The notes under the pieces: generated by a model | What the model saw: only the letters and a program-made list of their open reading frames with translations | What the model was told of the DNA's origin: nothing | The model's database searches: none | Part shown: positions 1 through 9,061 of the stretch, one piece after another | Layout of the letters: each line of letters starts with the position of its first letter | Position numbering within the stretch: the stretch's first letter is position 1 | Translations under genes and position numbers: made by a program | Source of the DNA: Variovorax sp. HW608 | GTDB lineage: Bacteria; Pseudomonadota; Gammaproteobacteria; Burkholderiales; Burkholderiaceae_C | NCBI RefSeq assembly: GCF_900090195.1 | Contig: NZ_LT607803.1 | Coordinates: 1,860,001 to 1,924,000 of the forward strand | DNA: 64,000 bases | Direction: 5' to 3'

Positions 1-944
1 TGAACACGCACAGTCCCGGCCGTCGTGAGGCCCTCAGGTGTCTGTCCGCATGGAGCGGCGCGGCAGTTGTCTGGACCGTGAGCGGCGGCATACCGCGCGC
101 CCTCGGCGCCACCGGTGCCGGCGCGCCGCCGCCGGCGGCGGCAGGCAATACGCTGACCTTCGTCCAGATCAGCGACACCCACATCGGCTTTCGCAAGGAA
201 GCCAACCCCGATGTCGTCGGCAGCCTGCGCCACGCCATCGCCGACATCAATGCCCTGCCGCAGGCGCCGGCATTCGTCGTGCACACGGGGGATGTCAGCC
301 ACCTGTCGAAACCCGAGGAATTCGGCAACGCCAAGGAGATCCTCAAGGAGCTCCACGTCGACCGCGTCCATACCGTGCCGGGCGAGCACGACACGATCGA
401 CGATGGGGTCAACGGCTATCTGAAGTTCTTCGACCACGACGGCAAGGGCCGCGCCTGGTACAGCTTCGACCAGGGCGGCGTCCACTTCATCGGGCTGACC
501 AATACGCTCAATTTCAAGGCCGGCATGCTGGCCGGGCTGGGCGACGAGCAACTGGCCTGGGTCAAGAGCGATCTCGCCGGTGTCTCGCGCTCGACGCCGA
601 TCGTGGTGATGGCGCACATCCCGCTCTGGACGGTCTGGGAGCCCTGGGGCTGGGGCACCGCCGATTCCGCCCAGCTGATCGCGATGCTGCGCCCCTACGG
701 ATCGGTCACGGTCCTCAACGGGCACATCCACCAGGTGCTGCAGAAGGTCGAAGGCAGCGTTGCGATGCACACGGCGATGTCGCTGGCCTATCCCCTGCCC
801 ACACCGGGCCAGGAAGGGATCGGCGAACCCGGCCCGGTCAAGGTCCCGGCCGGCGAACTCGGAAAGCTGCTCGGCACGCGGCAGATCAGCGTGGTGCGCG
901 GCAAGCGCGAGCTGGCCATGGTCGACCGGCCGCTCGAAGGCTGA
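1..944 (+). CDS. Tat-exported metallophosphoesterase, missing only its first base
   Basis: Calcineurin-like metallophosphoesterase, expected to hydrolyse phosphoesters in the periplasm with two bound metals. The motifs are SDTH, HTGD, GEHD, MAHIP and NGHIH; GEHD replaces the usual GNHD. The frame is open to the first base and the window starts with TG AAC ACG, so the ATG almost certainly begins one base to the left and gives 314 residues. The N-terminus then reads MNTHSPGRREAL followed by a hydrophobic stretch, a plausible twin-arginine signal. A shorter GTG start at 78 would delete that signal and is unlikely. A cupredoxin gene follows 14 bases downstream, probably in the same operon. The substrate cannot be told from sequence. 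Confidence 0.85.
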   Translation, partial: NTHSPGRREALRCLSAWSGAAVVWTVSGGIPRALGATGAGAPPPAAAGNTLTFVQISDTHIGFRKEANPDVVGSLRHAIADINALPQAPAFVVHTGDVSHLSKPEEFGNAKEILKELHVDRVHTVPGEHDTIDDGVNGYLKFFDHDGKGRAWYSFDQGGVHFIGLTNTLNFKAGMLAGLGDEQLAWVKSDLAGVSRSTPIVVMAHIPLWTVWEPWGWGTADSAQLIAMLRPYGSVTVLNGHIHQVLQKVEGSVAMHTAMSLAYPLPTPGQEGIGEPGPVKVPAGELGKLLGTRQISVVRGKRELAMVDRPLEG

Positions 945-958
945 AGAGGAGCTGCGCC

Positions 959-1312
959 ATGTTCCATCGAGGCCACCTGAAACTCTGGGGTGCGGGGATC
1001 GTGCTGGTCGCAGGCGTCGCGGCGGGGCTGTCGGCCAGCGTTGCCGCCGACGCCGTGACGACCGTCGACGTCAGCAAGTTCAGCTTCGGACCCAAGGAGA
1101 TCACGATCGCGCCCGGATCCAGGGTGCGCTGGATCAATCACGACGAGGTGCCGCACACGGTTTCCAGCGCACAGGGGCAGGAAAAGGTCATCGCCTCGAA
1201 GGCGATGGATACCGACGATCAGTACGAGGTCGCGTTTCCGAAGGCAGGCGACTACGCCTACTACTGCACCGTGCACCCGTTCATGACCGGCGTCGTGCAC
1301 GTGCACAAGTAA
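959..1312 (+). CDS. Periplasmic cupredoxin (blue copper protein)
   Basis: 117-residue secreted electron-transfer-type protein with one plastocyanin/pseudoazurin-like domain. An N-terminal hydrophobic signal peptide ends near residue 30 (SVAADA). The type I copper ligands are visible: His in VPHTV, then the C-terminal loop YYCTVHPFM, which supplies Cys, His and Met. AGGAG lies seven bases before the ATG. It follows the Tat-exported metallophosphoesterase closely, so both products probably act in the periplasm. It could serve as a redox partner or a copper-binding protein; the sequence does not decide. Confidence 0.88.
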   Translation: MFHRGHLKLWGAGIVLVAGVAAGLSASVAADAVTTVDVSKFSFGPKEITIAPGSRVRWINHDEVPHTVSSAQGQEKVIASKAMDTDDQYEVAFPKAGDYAYYCTVHPFMTGVVHVHK

Positions 1313-1357
1313 GTGGTACCCCCGAGGATGCCGGTTGGCTCACTTGGGAGCACGGGG

Positions 1358-1870
1358 TCAGACGTTGGGAGGAGGACTTGCGCGGGCCTGGGCGTTGTCG
1401 ACGATTCGCTCGAGCAACCCGCGCAGCTCGCCGATCTCCGCCTCTTCGAAACCAAGAAGGAGCTCGGCCTGGATTTGCCGCAGTTCGGGCGCGAGTCGCT
1501 CGGCGGCCTCCCTTCCGCGCTCCGTGAGCATGACATTGACCACCCTGCGGTCAGCCGGTGCACGGAGTCGTCGGCACAGGCCCTGGCGCTCCAGGCGATC
1601 GATCAGGCGAGTCATGCCGGGAGGGTCGATCTCGCAGAATCTGGCCAATTCCGCCACCTGCAGCGGCCCCCGCAGGTGGAGATAGTGCAGCAGACGCCAC
1701 TGCGTGCCCGTCGGGCCGCCTGATGCTCGCAAGCGAGCGTCGAGTCCGGTACGTGTCAGCATGAGAATCCGCCGGATCAGGTAGGCGACGCTTTCCTCGA
1801 TCCGATAGTCTGATGCGTGCCCGAGCGAAGCGGAAGAGCGATCCAAGATGTGAGCCTTCATGTGTCTCAT
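1358..1870 (-). CDS. MarR family transcriptional regulator
   Basis: About 170 residues with a winged helix-turn-helix (residues about 50-125). It contains the recognition region IDPPGMTRLIDRLERQG and the wing sequence PADRRVVNVMLTERG, followed by a dimerisation helix. MarR proteins usually repress a nearby operon until a small, often aromatic or acidic, ligand binds. It is the last gene on the strand of the upstream catabolic operon, about 60 bases after the aldehyde dehydrogenase stop, so it may be co-transcribed. Two ATG codons (1870 and 1861) are possible starts; neither has a convincing ribosome site. Confidence 0.8.
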   Translation of the reverse strand: MRHMKAHILDRSSASLGHASDYRIEESVAYLIRRILMLTRTGLDARLRASGGPTGTQWRLLHYLHLRGPLQVAELARFCEIDPPGMTRLIDRLERQGLCRRLRAPADRRVVNVMLTERGREAAERLAPELRQIQAELLLGFEEAEIGELRGLLERIVDNAQARASPPPNV

Positions 1871-1930
1871 CGCGCGGCATGCGCTGGATTGCGATTTTGC
1901 CGCGTCGCAGCCGGGGCGTGCGCTTCCTCC

Positions 1931-3445
1931 CTAGACGTCGAACTTGACGCCCTGCGCCAGCGGCAGCTCTCGCGAGTAGTTGACCGTGTTGGTGGCTCGC
2001 CGCATGTAGGCCCGCCAGGAATCCGATCCGGATTCCCGACCGCCGCCCGTTTCCTTGTCGCCGCCAAACGCGCCACCGATCTCCGCGCCGGAGGTGCCGA
2101 TGTTGACATTGGCGATGCCGCAATCCGAGCCGGCTGCGGAAACGAAGTATTCGGTCTCCCGCAGGTCATTGCTGAATATTGCGGACGACAGACCTTGTGG
2201 CACGTCATTCTGCAAGGCCAGGGCGTCGGCGAAATCCTCGTACGTCAGCACGTACAGGATGGGGGCGAAGGTCTCGTGGCGCACTGTCGGGGTCTGACCC
2301 GGCATCTCCAGGATGGCAGGACGAACATAGAAGGCCCCTGGGAACCGATCCTGCAGTACCCGCTCTCCCCCGGTGGCAACACCCCCCTCGGCAATTGCCG
2401 AGCCGATCGCACTTTGCATTCCATCGAAGCTCTGCTCGTCGATCAGCGGCCCGACAAGCGTGCCGGCGTCCAGCGGACTTCCGATCGGCAAGCCGGCGAA
2501 CGCCTTCTTCAGGCGTGAAAGGAGCGCGTCCTTGATGCTGGAGTGAACGATGAGGCGACGGGTGGTGGTGCAGCGCTGGCCAGCCGTTCCCGCGGCCGCA
2601 AAGGCGATGCCGCGCACGGCCAGGTCGAGGTCGGCACTGGGCGTCACGATGACCGCGTTATTGCCGCCCAACTCGAGCAGCGATCGGCCAAAACGTTTGG
2701 CAACCCGCGGTCCTACCTCGCGGCCCATGCGCGTGCTGCCGGTGGCCGAAACCAGCGCAACCCGTGCATCGTCGACCAGGGCTTCTCCGGTCTCGCGCAG
2801 CCCGATCACGACCTGGTTGAGGCAGGCGGGCGCTTTGCCGAAGCGCTGCACGGCGCGATCGAATATCGCCTGGCAGGCAAGGGAAGCGAGCGGGGTCTTC
2901 TCCGAAGGCTTCCAGACCACGGCATTGCCGCAGACCAAGGCCAGCGCCGCGTTCCAGGCCCATACGGCGACGGGGAAATTGAACGCGGTGATCACCCCCA
3001 CGACACCGAGCGGATGCCAGGTCTCCATCATCCGATGGCCAGGACGCTCGGAGGCAATGGTCAGCCCATAGAGTTGGCGCGACAAGCCAACGGCAAAGTC
3101 GCAGATGTCGATCATCTCCTGGACTTCGCCCTGGCCCTCGCTGAGGATCTTCCCGGCTTCGATCGACACGAGCTCGCCGAGCTGTTGCTTGGCTGCGCGG
3201 AGCTCCTCGCCCAGAAGCCTTACGAGCTCTCCGCGCGCCGGCGCCGACACCTCGCGCCATTGCAGATAGGCAGCCTTTGCGGCGGCAACGCGACTTGCCA
3301 CGGCCGCAGCGTCATGGGTCCCGAGACTGGCAAGCGTCGTGCCGTCGATGGGCGTGCGTGCCGTGAGCGCGCCCTTGTCGAGTTCGGAACAATCCACGCC
3401 GAGACCGGCGAGCAGAGCAATGCTGCGATTTTTCAGGTCAGACAT
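1931..3445 (-). CDS. ALDH7-type semialdehyde dehydrogenase (aminoadipate semialdehyde/P6C dehydrogenase-like)
   Basis: 504-residue NAD(P)-dependent aldehyde dehydrogenase. Catalytic Cys292 sits in GQRCTTTRR, the general base Glu258 in LLELGGNN, and Asn156 in AFNFP. The C-terminal block GAEIGGAFGGDKETGGGRESG is characteristic of the ALDH7 (antiquitin/AmaB) subfamily, which oxidises 2-aminoadipate 6-semialdehyde and its cyclic form piperideine-6-carboxylate to 2-aminoadipate. The start is ATG 3445, seven bases after the binding-protein gene; an upstream in-frame extension overlaps that gene and is rejected. It closes an operon of importer plus HcnABC-like oxidase, which suggests the oxidase releases a semialdehyde or cyclic imine. 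A paralogue lies at 26982-28487. Confidence 0.86.
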   Translation of the reverse strand: MSDLKNRSIALLAGLGVDCSELDKGALTARTPIDGTTLASLGTHDAAAVASRVAAAKAAYLQWREVSAPARGELVRLLGEELRAAKQQLGELVSIEAGKILSEGQGEVQEMIDICDFAVGLSRQLYGLTIASERPGHRMMETWHPLGVVGVITAFNFPVAVWAWNAALALVCGNAVVWKPSEKTPLASLACQAIFDRAVQRFGKAPACLNQVVIGLRETGEALVDDARVALVSATGSTRMGREVGPRVAKRFGRSLLELGGNNAVIVTPSADLDLAVRGIAFAAAGTAGQRCTTTRRLIVHSSIKDALLSRLKKAFAGLPIGSPLDAGTLVGPLIDEQSFDGMQSAIGSAIAEGGVATGGERVLQDRFPGAFYVRPAILEMPGQTPTVRHETFAPILYVLTYEDFADALALQNDVPQGLSSAIFSNDLRETEYFVSAAGSDCGIANVNIGTSGAEIGGAFGGDKETGGGRESGSDSWRAYMRRATNTVNYSRELPLAQGVKFDV

Positions 3446-3452
3446 GTTGTGC

Positions 3453-4511
3453 TCAGCGCTCCACGGTCCGATTCCAACGCTTGCTCCATTCGGGGCGCTC
3501 CGCATTGATGACGTCCCAATCGAAGGTGACCGCACTCTTGAGCATGTTGTTCATGCGGTCCTGCTCGTCCGCAGCCTTGCCCTTCAACGTCGCCTTGGGC
3601 GTGACGGGGTTGTAGGAGCCGTTCTCCATCGCTGCGGTCTGGGCCTCGGGGCTGATCAGGTACTCCGCCAGCTTCTGGGCGAGCGCCGCATCGGGGTTGT
3701 TCGACAGAACGCACTGCGCCGTGAGCAGCACGCCGGCGCCCTCCTTGGGCGCTGCGAACTCCATGGGGATCCCCTTGGACTTCATCAGCTCGACCTGGGT
3801 CAAGGTGTACGGAAACAGCGCCGCATCGCCGGCCTGCATCATCTCGACGACCTTGGACGAGTTGGGGATGTACTCGACGACGTTGGGCCCGATGGTGGTG
3901 GGCCAGGCCTTGAAAGCAGGCTCCACGTTCTTCTCGGTTCCGCCCTTCAGGCGATTGAACATCAGGAATGCGTGCAGGCCGAAGGACGAGGCGGGCATGG
4001 ACTGCACCACCACCTTGCCCTTGTACTTCGGATCGGCCAGGTCCCCCCACGAGGTCGGCGCCGCCCAGCCCTTGTCGGCGAAATACTTCGTGTTGTAGGC
4101 GAGGCCGGTCAATCCCATCGACAGGCCGACGGCGAAATCGTCCTTCATGTGCGCAACAGCCGGAACGGCCGAAAGATTCTGGGAGGGCTTGAGCTTCTCG
4201 CACAGTCCCATGCCGATGGCGCGGTACATCACGCCATCGTCCAGCACCATGACGTGCATCTGCGCGCTGCCCTTGGCGGCCTGGGCCTTCGCCAGGATGT
4301 CCGTCGAGGTGCCCGGCACGACCACCACCTTGACGTTGTTGGCCTTCTCGAACGCCGGGAACACGAACTCCGTGTAGGTGCGCTCCATGTTCCCGCCGTT
4401 CATGCCGATGTAGAGCGTCTTTGTCTGCGCCATCGCAGCGGTCATCGGAAGCAACGACAAGGCACAGGCGGTCGAAGCGACGAGCGACTTTTTGTGGGAG
4501 AACTGTGGCAT
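3453..4511 (-). CDS. ABC transporter substrate-binding protein, spermidine/putrescine (PotD-like) class
   Basis: 352-residue periplasmic binding protein of the extracellular solute-binding family 1/8 type. A signal peptide ends near AAMAQ (residue 29). The mature start KTLYIGMNGGNMERTY and the internal block GLAYNTKYFADKG...PTSWGDLADPKYKGKV are typical of the polyamine/opine/2-aminoethylphosphonate binding-protein group. It belongs to the permease and ATPase genes at 7397-10125, from which it is separated by the oxidase genes in the same operon. The ligand is unknown; the oxidase context suggests a secondary amine or opine-like amino acid instead of a polyamine. Confidence 0.85.
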   Translation of the reverse strand: MPQFSHKKSLVASTACALSLLPMTAAMAQTKTLYIGMNGGNMERTYTEFVFPAFEKANNVKVVVVPGTSTDILAKAQAAKGSAQMHVMVLDDGVMYRAIGMGLCEKLKPSQNLSAVPAVAHMKDDFAVGLSMGLTGLAYNTKYFADKGWAAPTSWGDLADPKYKGKVVVQSMPASSFGLHAFLMFNRLKGGTEKNVEPAFKAWPTTIGPNVVEYIPNSSKVVEMMQAGDAALFPYTLTQVELMKSKGIPMEFAAPKEGAGVLLTAQCVLSNNPDAALAQKLAEYLISPEAQTAAMENGSYNPVTPKATLKGKAADEQDRMNNMLKSAVTFDWDVINAERPEWSKRWNRTVER

Positions 4512-4527
4512 AGAGACCTCTTGAAGT

Positions 4528-5661
4528 TCAAGTTTCGGGTTGAAGAAATCGTTGGATGGAGAACGCCTCGATCGGCGTGCTGGTCCGGCCCTCGGCGATC
4601 AGCTCCGCGAGCGCATCGCCGACGCCCGGCCCCAGCTGGAAGCCGGCTCCGGCAAAGCCGAATGCGTGGAACAGGCCGGCACGGCGTGCGCTCGACCCGA
4701 TGACGGGCTGGCCGTCGGCGAGGCGCCCTTCGGTGCCGCTCCAGGTGCGGATCACCTGCGCGTGCCGCAGTTGGGGCAGCAGGTCGACGATCTGGCGCAG
4801 CTGGCCCAGCATCGTGGCGTGCGTCGACCGCGCGCGCAGACCGTCCATGAGATAGCCGCGACCGCCGCCGAACACCACATTGCCGCGCCGGACTTGGCGG
4901 CAGTAGATGCCGCCGCCCTCGACCCCCAGGCTCCACGGCAGAAAGAACGGCAAGGGTTCGGTCACCCCCATGGCCGGCGGCGTCGACTGCATGGGGACGG
5001 CTTCGCCGAACTGGGCTGCGAAAGGACCCGCCCATGCACCGGCACAGTTGACCAGCGCCGACGCCTTGACCTGGATGTCCCGCTCGTGCTGACGGGCACG
5101 AACGACGAAGCGCGATCCATCGTGCTCGGCCGATTGCACCGGGGCGAGTTCGCGCACGTCGGCGCCGGCCGCCTCAGCGGCGCGGGCAAAGGCTGGCGAC
5201 AGCAGCCGAGGGTTGGCCTGGCCGTCTTCCGGGCAGAGCGAGCCACCGAAGATCTTCTCGCCGCCCATCGGAAACTGCGCACGCAGTGCGCTCGCGCCCT
5301 CGATCAATCGCAGGCCCAGGCCATGGCTTTTGGCTCGTTCGGCATAGCGTGCCAGCGATTCCATGTCGGCCTCGCTGCGCGCGATCTTGAAGTGCCCGCT
5401 GCGCTCGTACTCGGCCTCGGTGCCGATCAGCTCGCCGAGGCGACCCCAGAGCTGATGCGAGCGCTGGGCAAGCGGCAATTGAGCCAGCGGACGACCCTGG
5501 CGGCGCACGCCGCCAAAGTTGATGCCGCTGGAGCGCGAGCCGCACAGGTCGCGCTCCAGCAGGATCACCGAGAGGCCCCGTCGTCGCAGGAACAAGGCGG
5601 TGGCACTGCCCATGATGCCGCCGCCGACGATTGCAACGTCGCATGCCAGTTGCTCATGCAT
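4528..5661 (-). CDS. FAD-dependent oxidoreductase, beta subunit of HcnC/OoxB-like amine dehydrogenase
   Basis: 377-residue DAO-fold flavoprotein. The N-terminal dinucleotide-binding motif is VAIVGGGIMGSATALFL, followed by GINFGGVRRQGR, and the C-terminal end has the FAD-binding FHAFGFAGAGFQLGPGVG. In the HcnABC, octopine/nopaline oxidase (Oox/Nox) and D-hydroxyproline dehydrogenase families, this subunit performs the C-N oxidation, with electrons passing to the other two subunits. It overlaps the upstream subunit gene by 8 bases (ATGCATGA), a sign of translational coupling and fixed stoichiometry. Substrate is unassigned; the neighbouring ALDH7 enzyme points to a product at the aminoadipate-semialdehyde level. 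Confidence 0.82.
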   Translation of the reverse strand: MHEQLACDVAIVGGGIMGSATALFLRRRGLSVILLERDLCGSRSSGINFGGVRRQGRPLAQLPLAQRSHQLWGRLGELIGTEAEYERSGHFKIARSEADMESLARYAERAKSHGLGLRLIEGASALRAQFPMGGEKIFGGSLCPEDGQANPRLLSPAFARAAEAAGADVRELAPVQSAEHDGSRFVVRARQHERDIQVKASALVNCAGAWAGPFAAQFGEAVPMQSTPPAMGVTEPLPFFLPWSLGVEGGGIYCRQVRRGNVVFGGGRGYLMDGLRARSTHATMLGQLRQIVDLLPQLRHAQVIRTWSGTEGRLADGQPVIGSSARRAGLFHAFGFAGAGFQLGPGVGDALAELIAEGRTSTPIEAFSIQRFLQPET

Positions 5662-7075
5662 GGGCGTCCTCCCGAACGACCACGTCCACGGGCAAGGGCT
5701 TGACCGGCGCCTGGCTTCGCAAGCGGCCGACCTGGGCCAGGGGCACCGACTGGGCTTGCGCCAGGATTTCCGTGGCTGCGGCAGCGCACATGCGCCCCTG
5801 GCAGCGGCCCATGCCCACCCGACTCAAGGCCTTCAGGCGGTTCAGTTCCCGGGTGCCGCACTGCACCGCCGTCTGGCGCAGCTCGCCTGCGCTGATGTTC
5901 TCGCAGCGGCAAACGACCAACTCGTCATCGACGCGCTCCGCCCAGTTCTCGGGGAAAGGGAAGGCGCGCTCCAGCGCGTGCCGAAACCGTTCGGTCCCGG
6001 CGAGCTTTCGGCGCAGCTTCGACATCCGTCGACGATCCACGTTCAACTGGCGATCCTCGAGCAGTGCCCATGCTGCGAGTTCGCCGGACCATTCGGCCGC
6101 GTCCGCACCCAGGATGCCGGCGCCGTCTCCTGCCAGATAGACGCCGGGTACCGAGCTGCGGCGCGAATCGTGAAGGCGCGGGACATGGCATCGATGCAGC
6201 GGCGAGAACTCGAACTCGCAGCCCAGCAGATCGGCAAGCTGGGTTTCGGGACGCAGCGCGTAGCCCAGTCCCATCGCAGTGCATGCGGTCCGCCTCTCCC
6301 GGCCAGCGCTGTCACGCCAAAGCACATGCTCCAGCGACCGTGCACCTTGTGCGCGCAGCAGTTCGACGCCGTGATGAATCGGGACTCCGTTGAGCCGCAG
6401 CCAGGCCGTGAGATACAGGCCCTTGGCAGCCAGCATGGGCTGGGCAAGCAGCGCAGGCAGCGCACGGTAGCGCGCGCTGGCCGGTGCCGTGTCGAGCACT
6501 GCCTCGACCTTTGCGCCAGCCTTCGCGTACTGGCAGGCCACCAGGTAGAGCAGGGGGCCGGTACCGGCGAATACGACCGAATCCCCGATCGCGCAGCCTT
6601 GGAACTTGAGCGCCACTTGCGCACCGCCGAGTGTGAAGACGCCTGGCAGAGTCCAGCCCGGCAGCGGCAGCACGCGATCCGTGGCCCCGGTGGCCACGAT
6701 GACATCGCGCCAAGGCAGACTCGACACCTCGCGCGTCGGCGCGTGGATCAGATCCAGCAGGTCCGGCTGCGCATTCCAGACCATCGTATTGGGTCGATGA
6801 TCCAGGTCCGGCCGAATCCGGTCGAAGGTGGTGTGGACGCCCACCGCACGCCCTGCCTCCGTGCCGTACAGCTCCTGTTCGGTGCGACAGAACCCCTCCG
6901 GCGGCTGTCGATAGATCTGGCCGCCTGGTTTCGGACTTTCGTCGACCACGATGGGCTGCAGTCCGCCGGCAACCAGCGTCGCTGCAGCGCGCACGCCGGC
7001 AGGGCCCGCGCCGATGACGATCGGAGGCAGCGTGGGGTCGGACCGGTGCTGCAATTCGTAGGACGGCGCCGGCAT
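5654..7075 (-). CDS. NAD(P)/FAD-dependent oxidoreductase, alpha subunit of HcnB/OoxA-like amine dehydrogenase
   Basis: 473 residues. The N-terminal pyridine-nucleotide-disulphide oxidoreductase fold opens with PPIVIGAGPAGVRAA, and a second nucleotide motif is VVFAGTGPLLYLVA. The C-terminal BFD-like [2Fe-2S] segment has cysteines in VVCRCENISAG and GMGRCQGRMC. This combination is the hallmark of HcnB/OoxA-type subunits. The start chosen is ATG 7075, which shares one base with the stop of the small iron-sulphur gene (TGATG); the longer open frame upstream overlaps that gene fully. It is the middle gene of three translationally coupled oxidase genes. Confidence 0.84.
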   Translation of the reverse strand: MPAPSYELQHRSDPTLPPIVIGAGPAGVRAAATLVAGGLQPIVVDESPKPGGQIYRQPPEGFCRTEQELYGTEAGRAVGVHTTFDRIRPDLDHRPNTMVWNAQPDLLDLIHAPTREVSSLPWRDVIVATGATDRVLPLPGWTLPGVFTLGGAQVALKFQGCAIGDSVVFAGTGPLLYLVACQYAKAGAKVEAVLDTAPASARYRALPALLAQPMLAAKGLYLTAWLRLNGVPIHHGVELLRAQGARSLEHVLWRDSAGRERRTACTAMGLGYALRPETQLADLLGCEFEFSPLHRCHVPRLHDSRRSSVPGVYLAGDGAGILGADAAEWSGELAAWALLEDRQLNVDRRRMSKLRRKLAGTERFRHALERAFPFPENWAERVDDELVVCRCENISAGELRQTAVQCGTRELNRLKALSRVGMGRCQGRMCAAAATEILAQAQSVPLAQVGRLRSQAPVKPLPVDVVVREDAHA

Positions 7076-7386
7076 CACAGCGTCTCTCCCTCGGCCGCAC
7101 GGCCGGTGCAGACATGCATTCCCGGCTCGATCATGGTCTGGCATGCGCGCAGCGAGCGCCCATCCGCCAGTTGGACCCAGCAATCCTGGCAGGCACCCAT
7201 CACGCAAAAGCCGGCGCGCGGCAGTCGACTGAATTCGTTGGTGCGCAGTCGAGCCGACTGCGTCAGGACCGCGGTCAATACCGTGTCACCTTTCAATGCG
7301 TGGGTCGGCTGGCCGTCGAGGACGAAGGCCACGGGTGGCCGGTCGAGCTCTTTGAGGCGCTTGAGCTGAATGCGGGTCATCGCCAA
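7075..7386 (-). CDS. Small [2Fe-2S] ferredoxin-like subunit (HcnA/OoxG-like)
   Basis: 103-residue ferredoxin-like protein. Four cysteines, C61, C66, C69 and C82, in GFCVMGACQDC and LRACQT match the plant-type C-x4-C-x2-C...C cluster site used by HcnA and the gamma subunits of opine oxidases. It overlaps the next gene by one base and starts ten bases after the permease stop. Its role is electron transfer within the heterotrimeric oxidase, on the cytoplasmic side of the membrane or associated with it. No signal peptide is present. Confidence 0.85.
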   Translation of the reverse strand: MAMTRIQLKRLKELDRPPVAFVLDGQPTHALKGDTVLTAVLTQSARLRTNEFSRLPRAGFCVMGACQDCWVQLADGRSLRACQTMIEPGMHVCTGRAAEGETL

Positions 7387-7396
7387 CTTGAACCCC

Positions 7397-8191
7397 TCAC
7401 TGCTTTCCCACGACGATGCGGTCCAGGCCGTAGATCCTGTCGAGCAGCAGCATCAGGCCCAGCGTCAGTGCCACGATGAGCGCCGACACCGCGGCCATCA
7501 TCGGGTCCAGCGATTCGGTGGCGTACATGTACATGCGCACCGGCAGCGTGACCGTCGCGGGCGACACCACGAAGATCGACATGGTGAGCTCGTCGAAGCT
7601 GTTGATGAATGCCAGCAGCCAGCCACCGGTGATTCCCGGCAGGATCATCGGCAGCGTGATGCGGCGGAACACGGTCCATCCTCGCGCGCCCAGGGAGGCC
7701 GCCGCATGTTCGGCCGAATGGTCGAAGCCGACGAGTGCGGCCATGACCAGGCGCATGGTGTAGGGCGTCACGATGAGAGCGTGGGCCACATTGAGCCAGC
7801 CGAAGCTGCCCTGTCCGCCGACGAGCGACAGCATGCGCAGAATGGCAACCCCCAGCACCAGGTGCGGAATGATCAGCGGCGAAAGGAACAGGCCCTGCAG
7901 GAAGGCGCGGCCCGGAATCTCGTAACGCACGAGGGCCATGGCTGCCGGCACCGCCAGCAGCGTGGAAATGGTGGCCGCCGCGAACGCGAGCCGCAGGCTG
8001 TTCCAGAACGACTGGATGAAATCCGGATGGCGCAGCACACGCTCGAACCATCGCAGCGAGAACTCGGTGGTCGGCAGGGTCAGCGTCTCGGTCGGCGTGA
8101 AGGCGACGACGCACACCACCACCAGTGGCGCCAGCATGAAGACGATGACCAGCGCGTTGAAGGCGAGTGCCAGGGGGCCGTTCTTTTGCAT
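7397..8191 (-). CDS. ABC transporter permease, PotC-like
   Basis: 264-residue inner-membrane permease with about six hydrophobic segments. The EAA-type coupling motif is AAASLGARGWTVFRRITLPM, followed by LPGITGGWLLAFINSFDEL, as in PotC-type spermidine/putrescine permeases. The N-terminal LALAFNALVIVFMLAPLVVV is the first membrane helix. It pairs with the PotB-like permease 12 bases upstream to form the channel for the substrate bound by the 3453-4511 protein. Confidence 0.88.
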   Translation of the reverse strand: MQKNGPLALAFNALVIVFMLAPLVVVCVVAFTPTETLTLPTTEFSLRWFERVLRHPDFIQSFWNSLRLAFAAATISTLLAVPAAMALVRYEIPGRAFLQGLFLSPLIIPHLVLGVAILRMLSLVGGQGSFGWLNVAHALIVTPYTMRLVMAALVGFDHSAEHAAASLGARGWTVFRRITLPMILPGITGGWLLAFINSFDELTMSIFVVSPATVTLPVRMYMYATESLDPMMAAVSALIVALTLGLMLLLDRIYGLDRIVVGKQ

Positions 8192-8203
8192 TGCGTTCCT
8201 CGT

Positions 8204-9061
8204 TCAGCCCAGCGTCTTCCTGTAGCGGCCTTCGATCGCGCGGTTCCAGCCGAGCATGATGACGAGGTTGGCCGCGAGCAGGATCAGCGCAATGGCCGCG
8301 CCCAGTGGCCAGTTCAACGCGTTGAGGTATTCGTCATAGATGAGGGTGGCCACCATCTTCACCCGACGTCCGCCCAGCAGGCCGGGAATGGCGAACGAAC
8401 TGGCCGCCAGCCCGAAGACGATCAGGCTGCCCGAAAGAATTCCGGGCATCACCTGCGGCAGCACCACGCGACGCAGCGTCGTGAAGTGCGAAGCCGACAG
8501 CGACAGCGATGCGTTCTCGACCCAGGGATCGAGCTTTTGCAGCGAGGTCCAGACCGGGATGACCATGAATGGCAGCATCACGTGCAGCAAGGCGATCACG
8601 ATGGCCGTCTCGTTGTAGAGCAGCTTCAACGGGCCCACGCCCGCCCGCTTCAGCACCGCGTTGACCAGCCCCTCGGGTCCGAGCAGCATGCTCCAGCCGA
8701 AGGCGCGGACGACGACCGAGATCAAGAGAGGGGCCAGGATGATGAGCAGGAAGATGGAGCGCCATGGCTTCCCCATGCGGCTCAGGATGTAGGCCTCCGG
8801 CGCGCCGATCAGGATGCACAGCAAGGTCACGAGCGCGGAGATCCGCAGCGTGCGCCAGAAGATCTCGTAGTAGTACGGATCCTGCACGACCTGCAGGTAG
8901 TGCGTGAGCGTGAAGGTGCCGGCAACCGCGCCTTTGTCGGCGTCGAACGCATTGAAGGACAGGACCACGCACAGAGCCAGCGGCACCACCAGCATCACCG
9001 CAAACAGGGCCAGGGCGGGGGCCGCCATGCCCCAGGGCAGCCATGACGACCCGTTCTTCAT
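8204..9061 (-). CDS. ABC transporter permease, PotB-like
   Basis: 285-residue inner-membrane permease. It has about six membrane segments and a coupling loop with LSLSASHFTTLRRVVLPQVM. The ATG at 9061 overlaps the ATPase stop by four bases (ATGA), which fixes the start; an upstream in-frame extension into the ATPase gene is rejected. It forms the heterodimeric channel with the next gene. Confidence 0.88.
   Translation of the reverse strand: MKNGSSWLPWGMAAPALALFAVMLVVPLALCVVLSFNAFDADKGAVAGTFTLTHYLQVVQDPYYYEIFWRTLRISALVTLLCILIGAPEAYILSRMGKPWRSIFLLIILAPLLISVVVRAFGWSMLLGPEGLVNAVLKRAGVGPLKLLYNETAIVIALLHVMLPFMVIPVWTSLQKLDPWVENASLSLSASHFTTLRRVVLPQVMPGILSGSLIVFGLAASSFAIPGLLGGRRVKMVATLIYDEYLNALNWPLGAAIALILLAANLVIMLGWNRAIEGRYRKTLG

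Noticed and set aside
38..1312. Single 424-codon frame spanning the phosphoesterase and the cupredoxin
   Set aside because: Its first two thirds are an Arg-rich shadow of the phosphoesterase; only the last 117 codons are the real cupredoxin.
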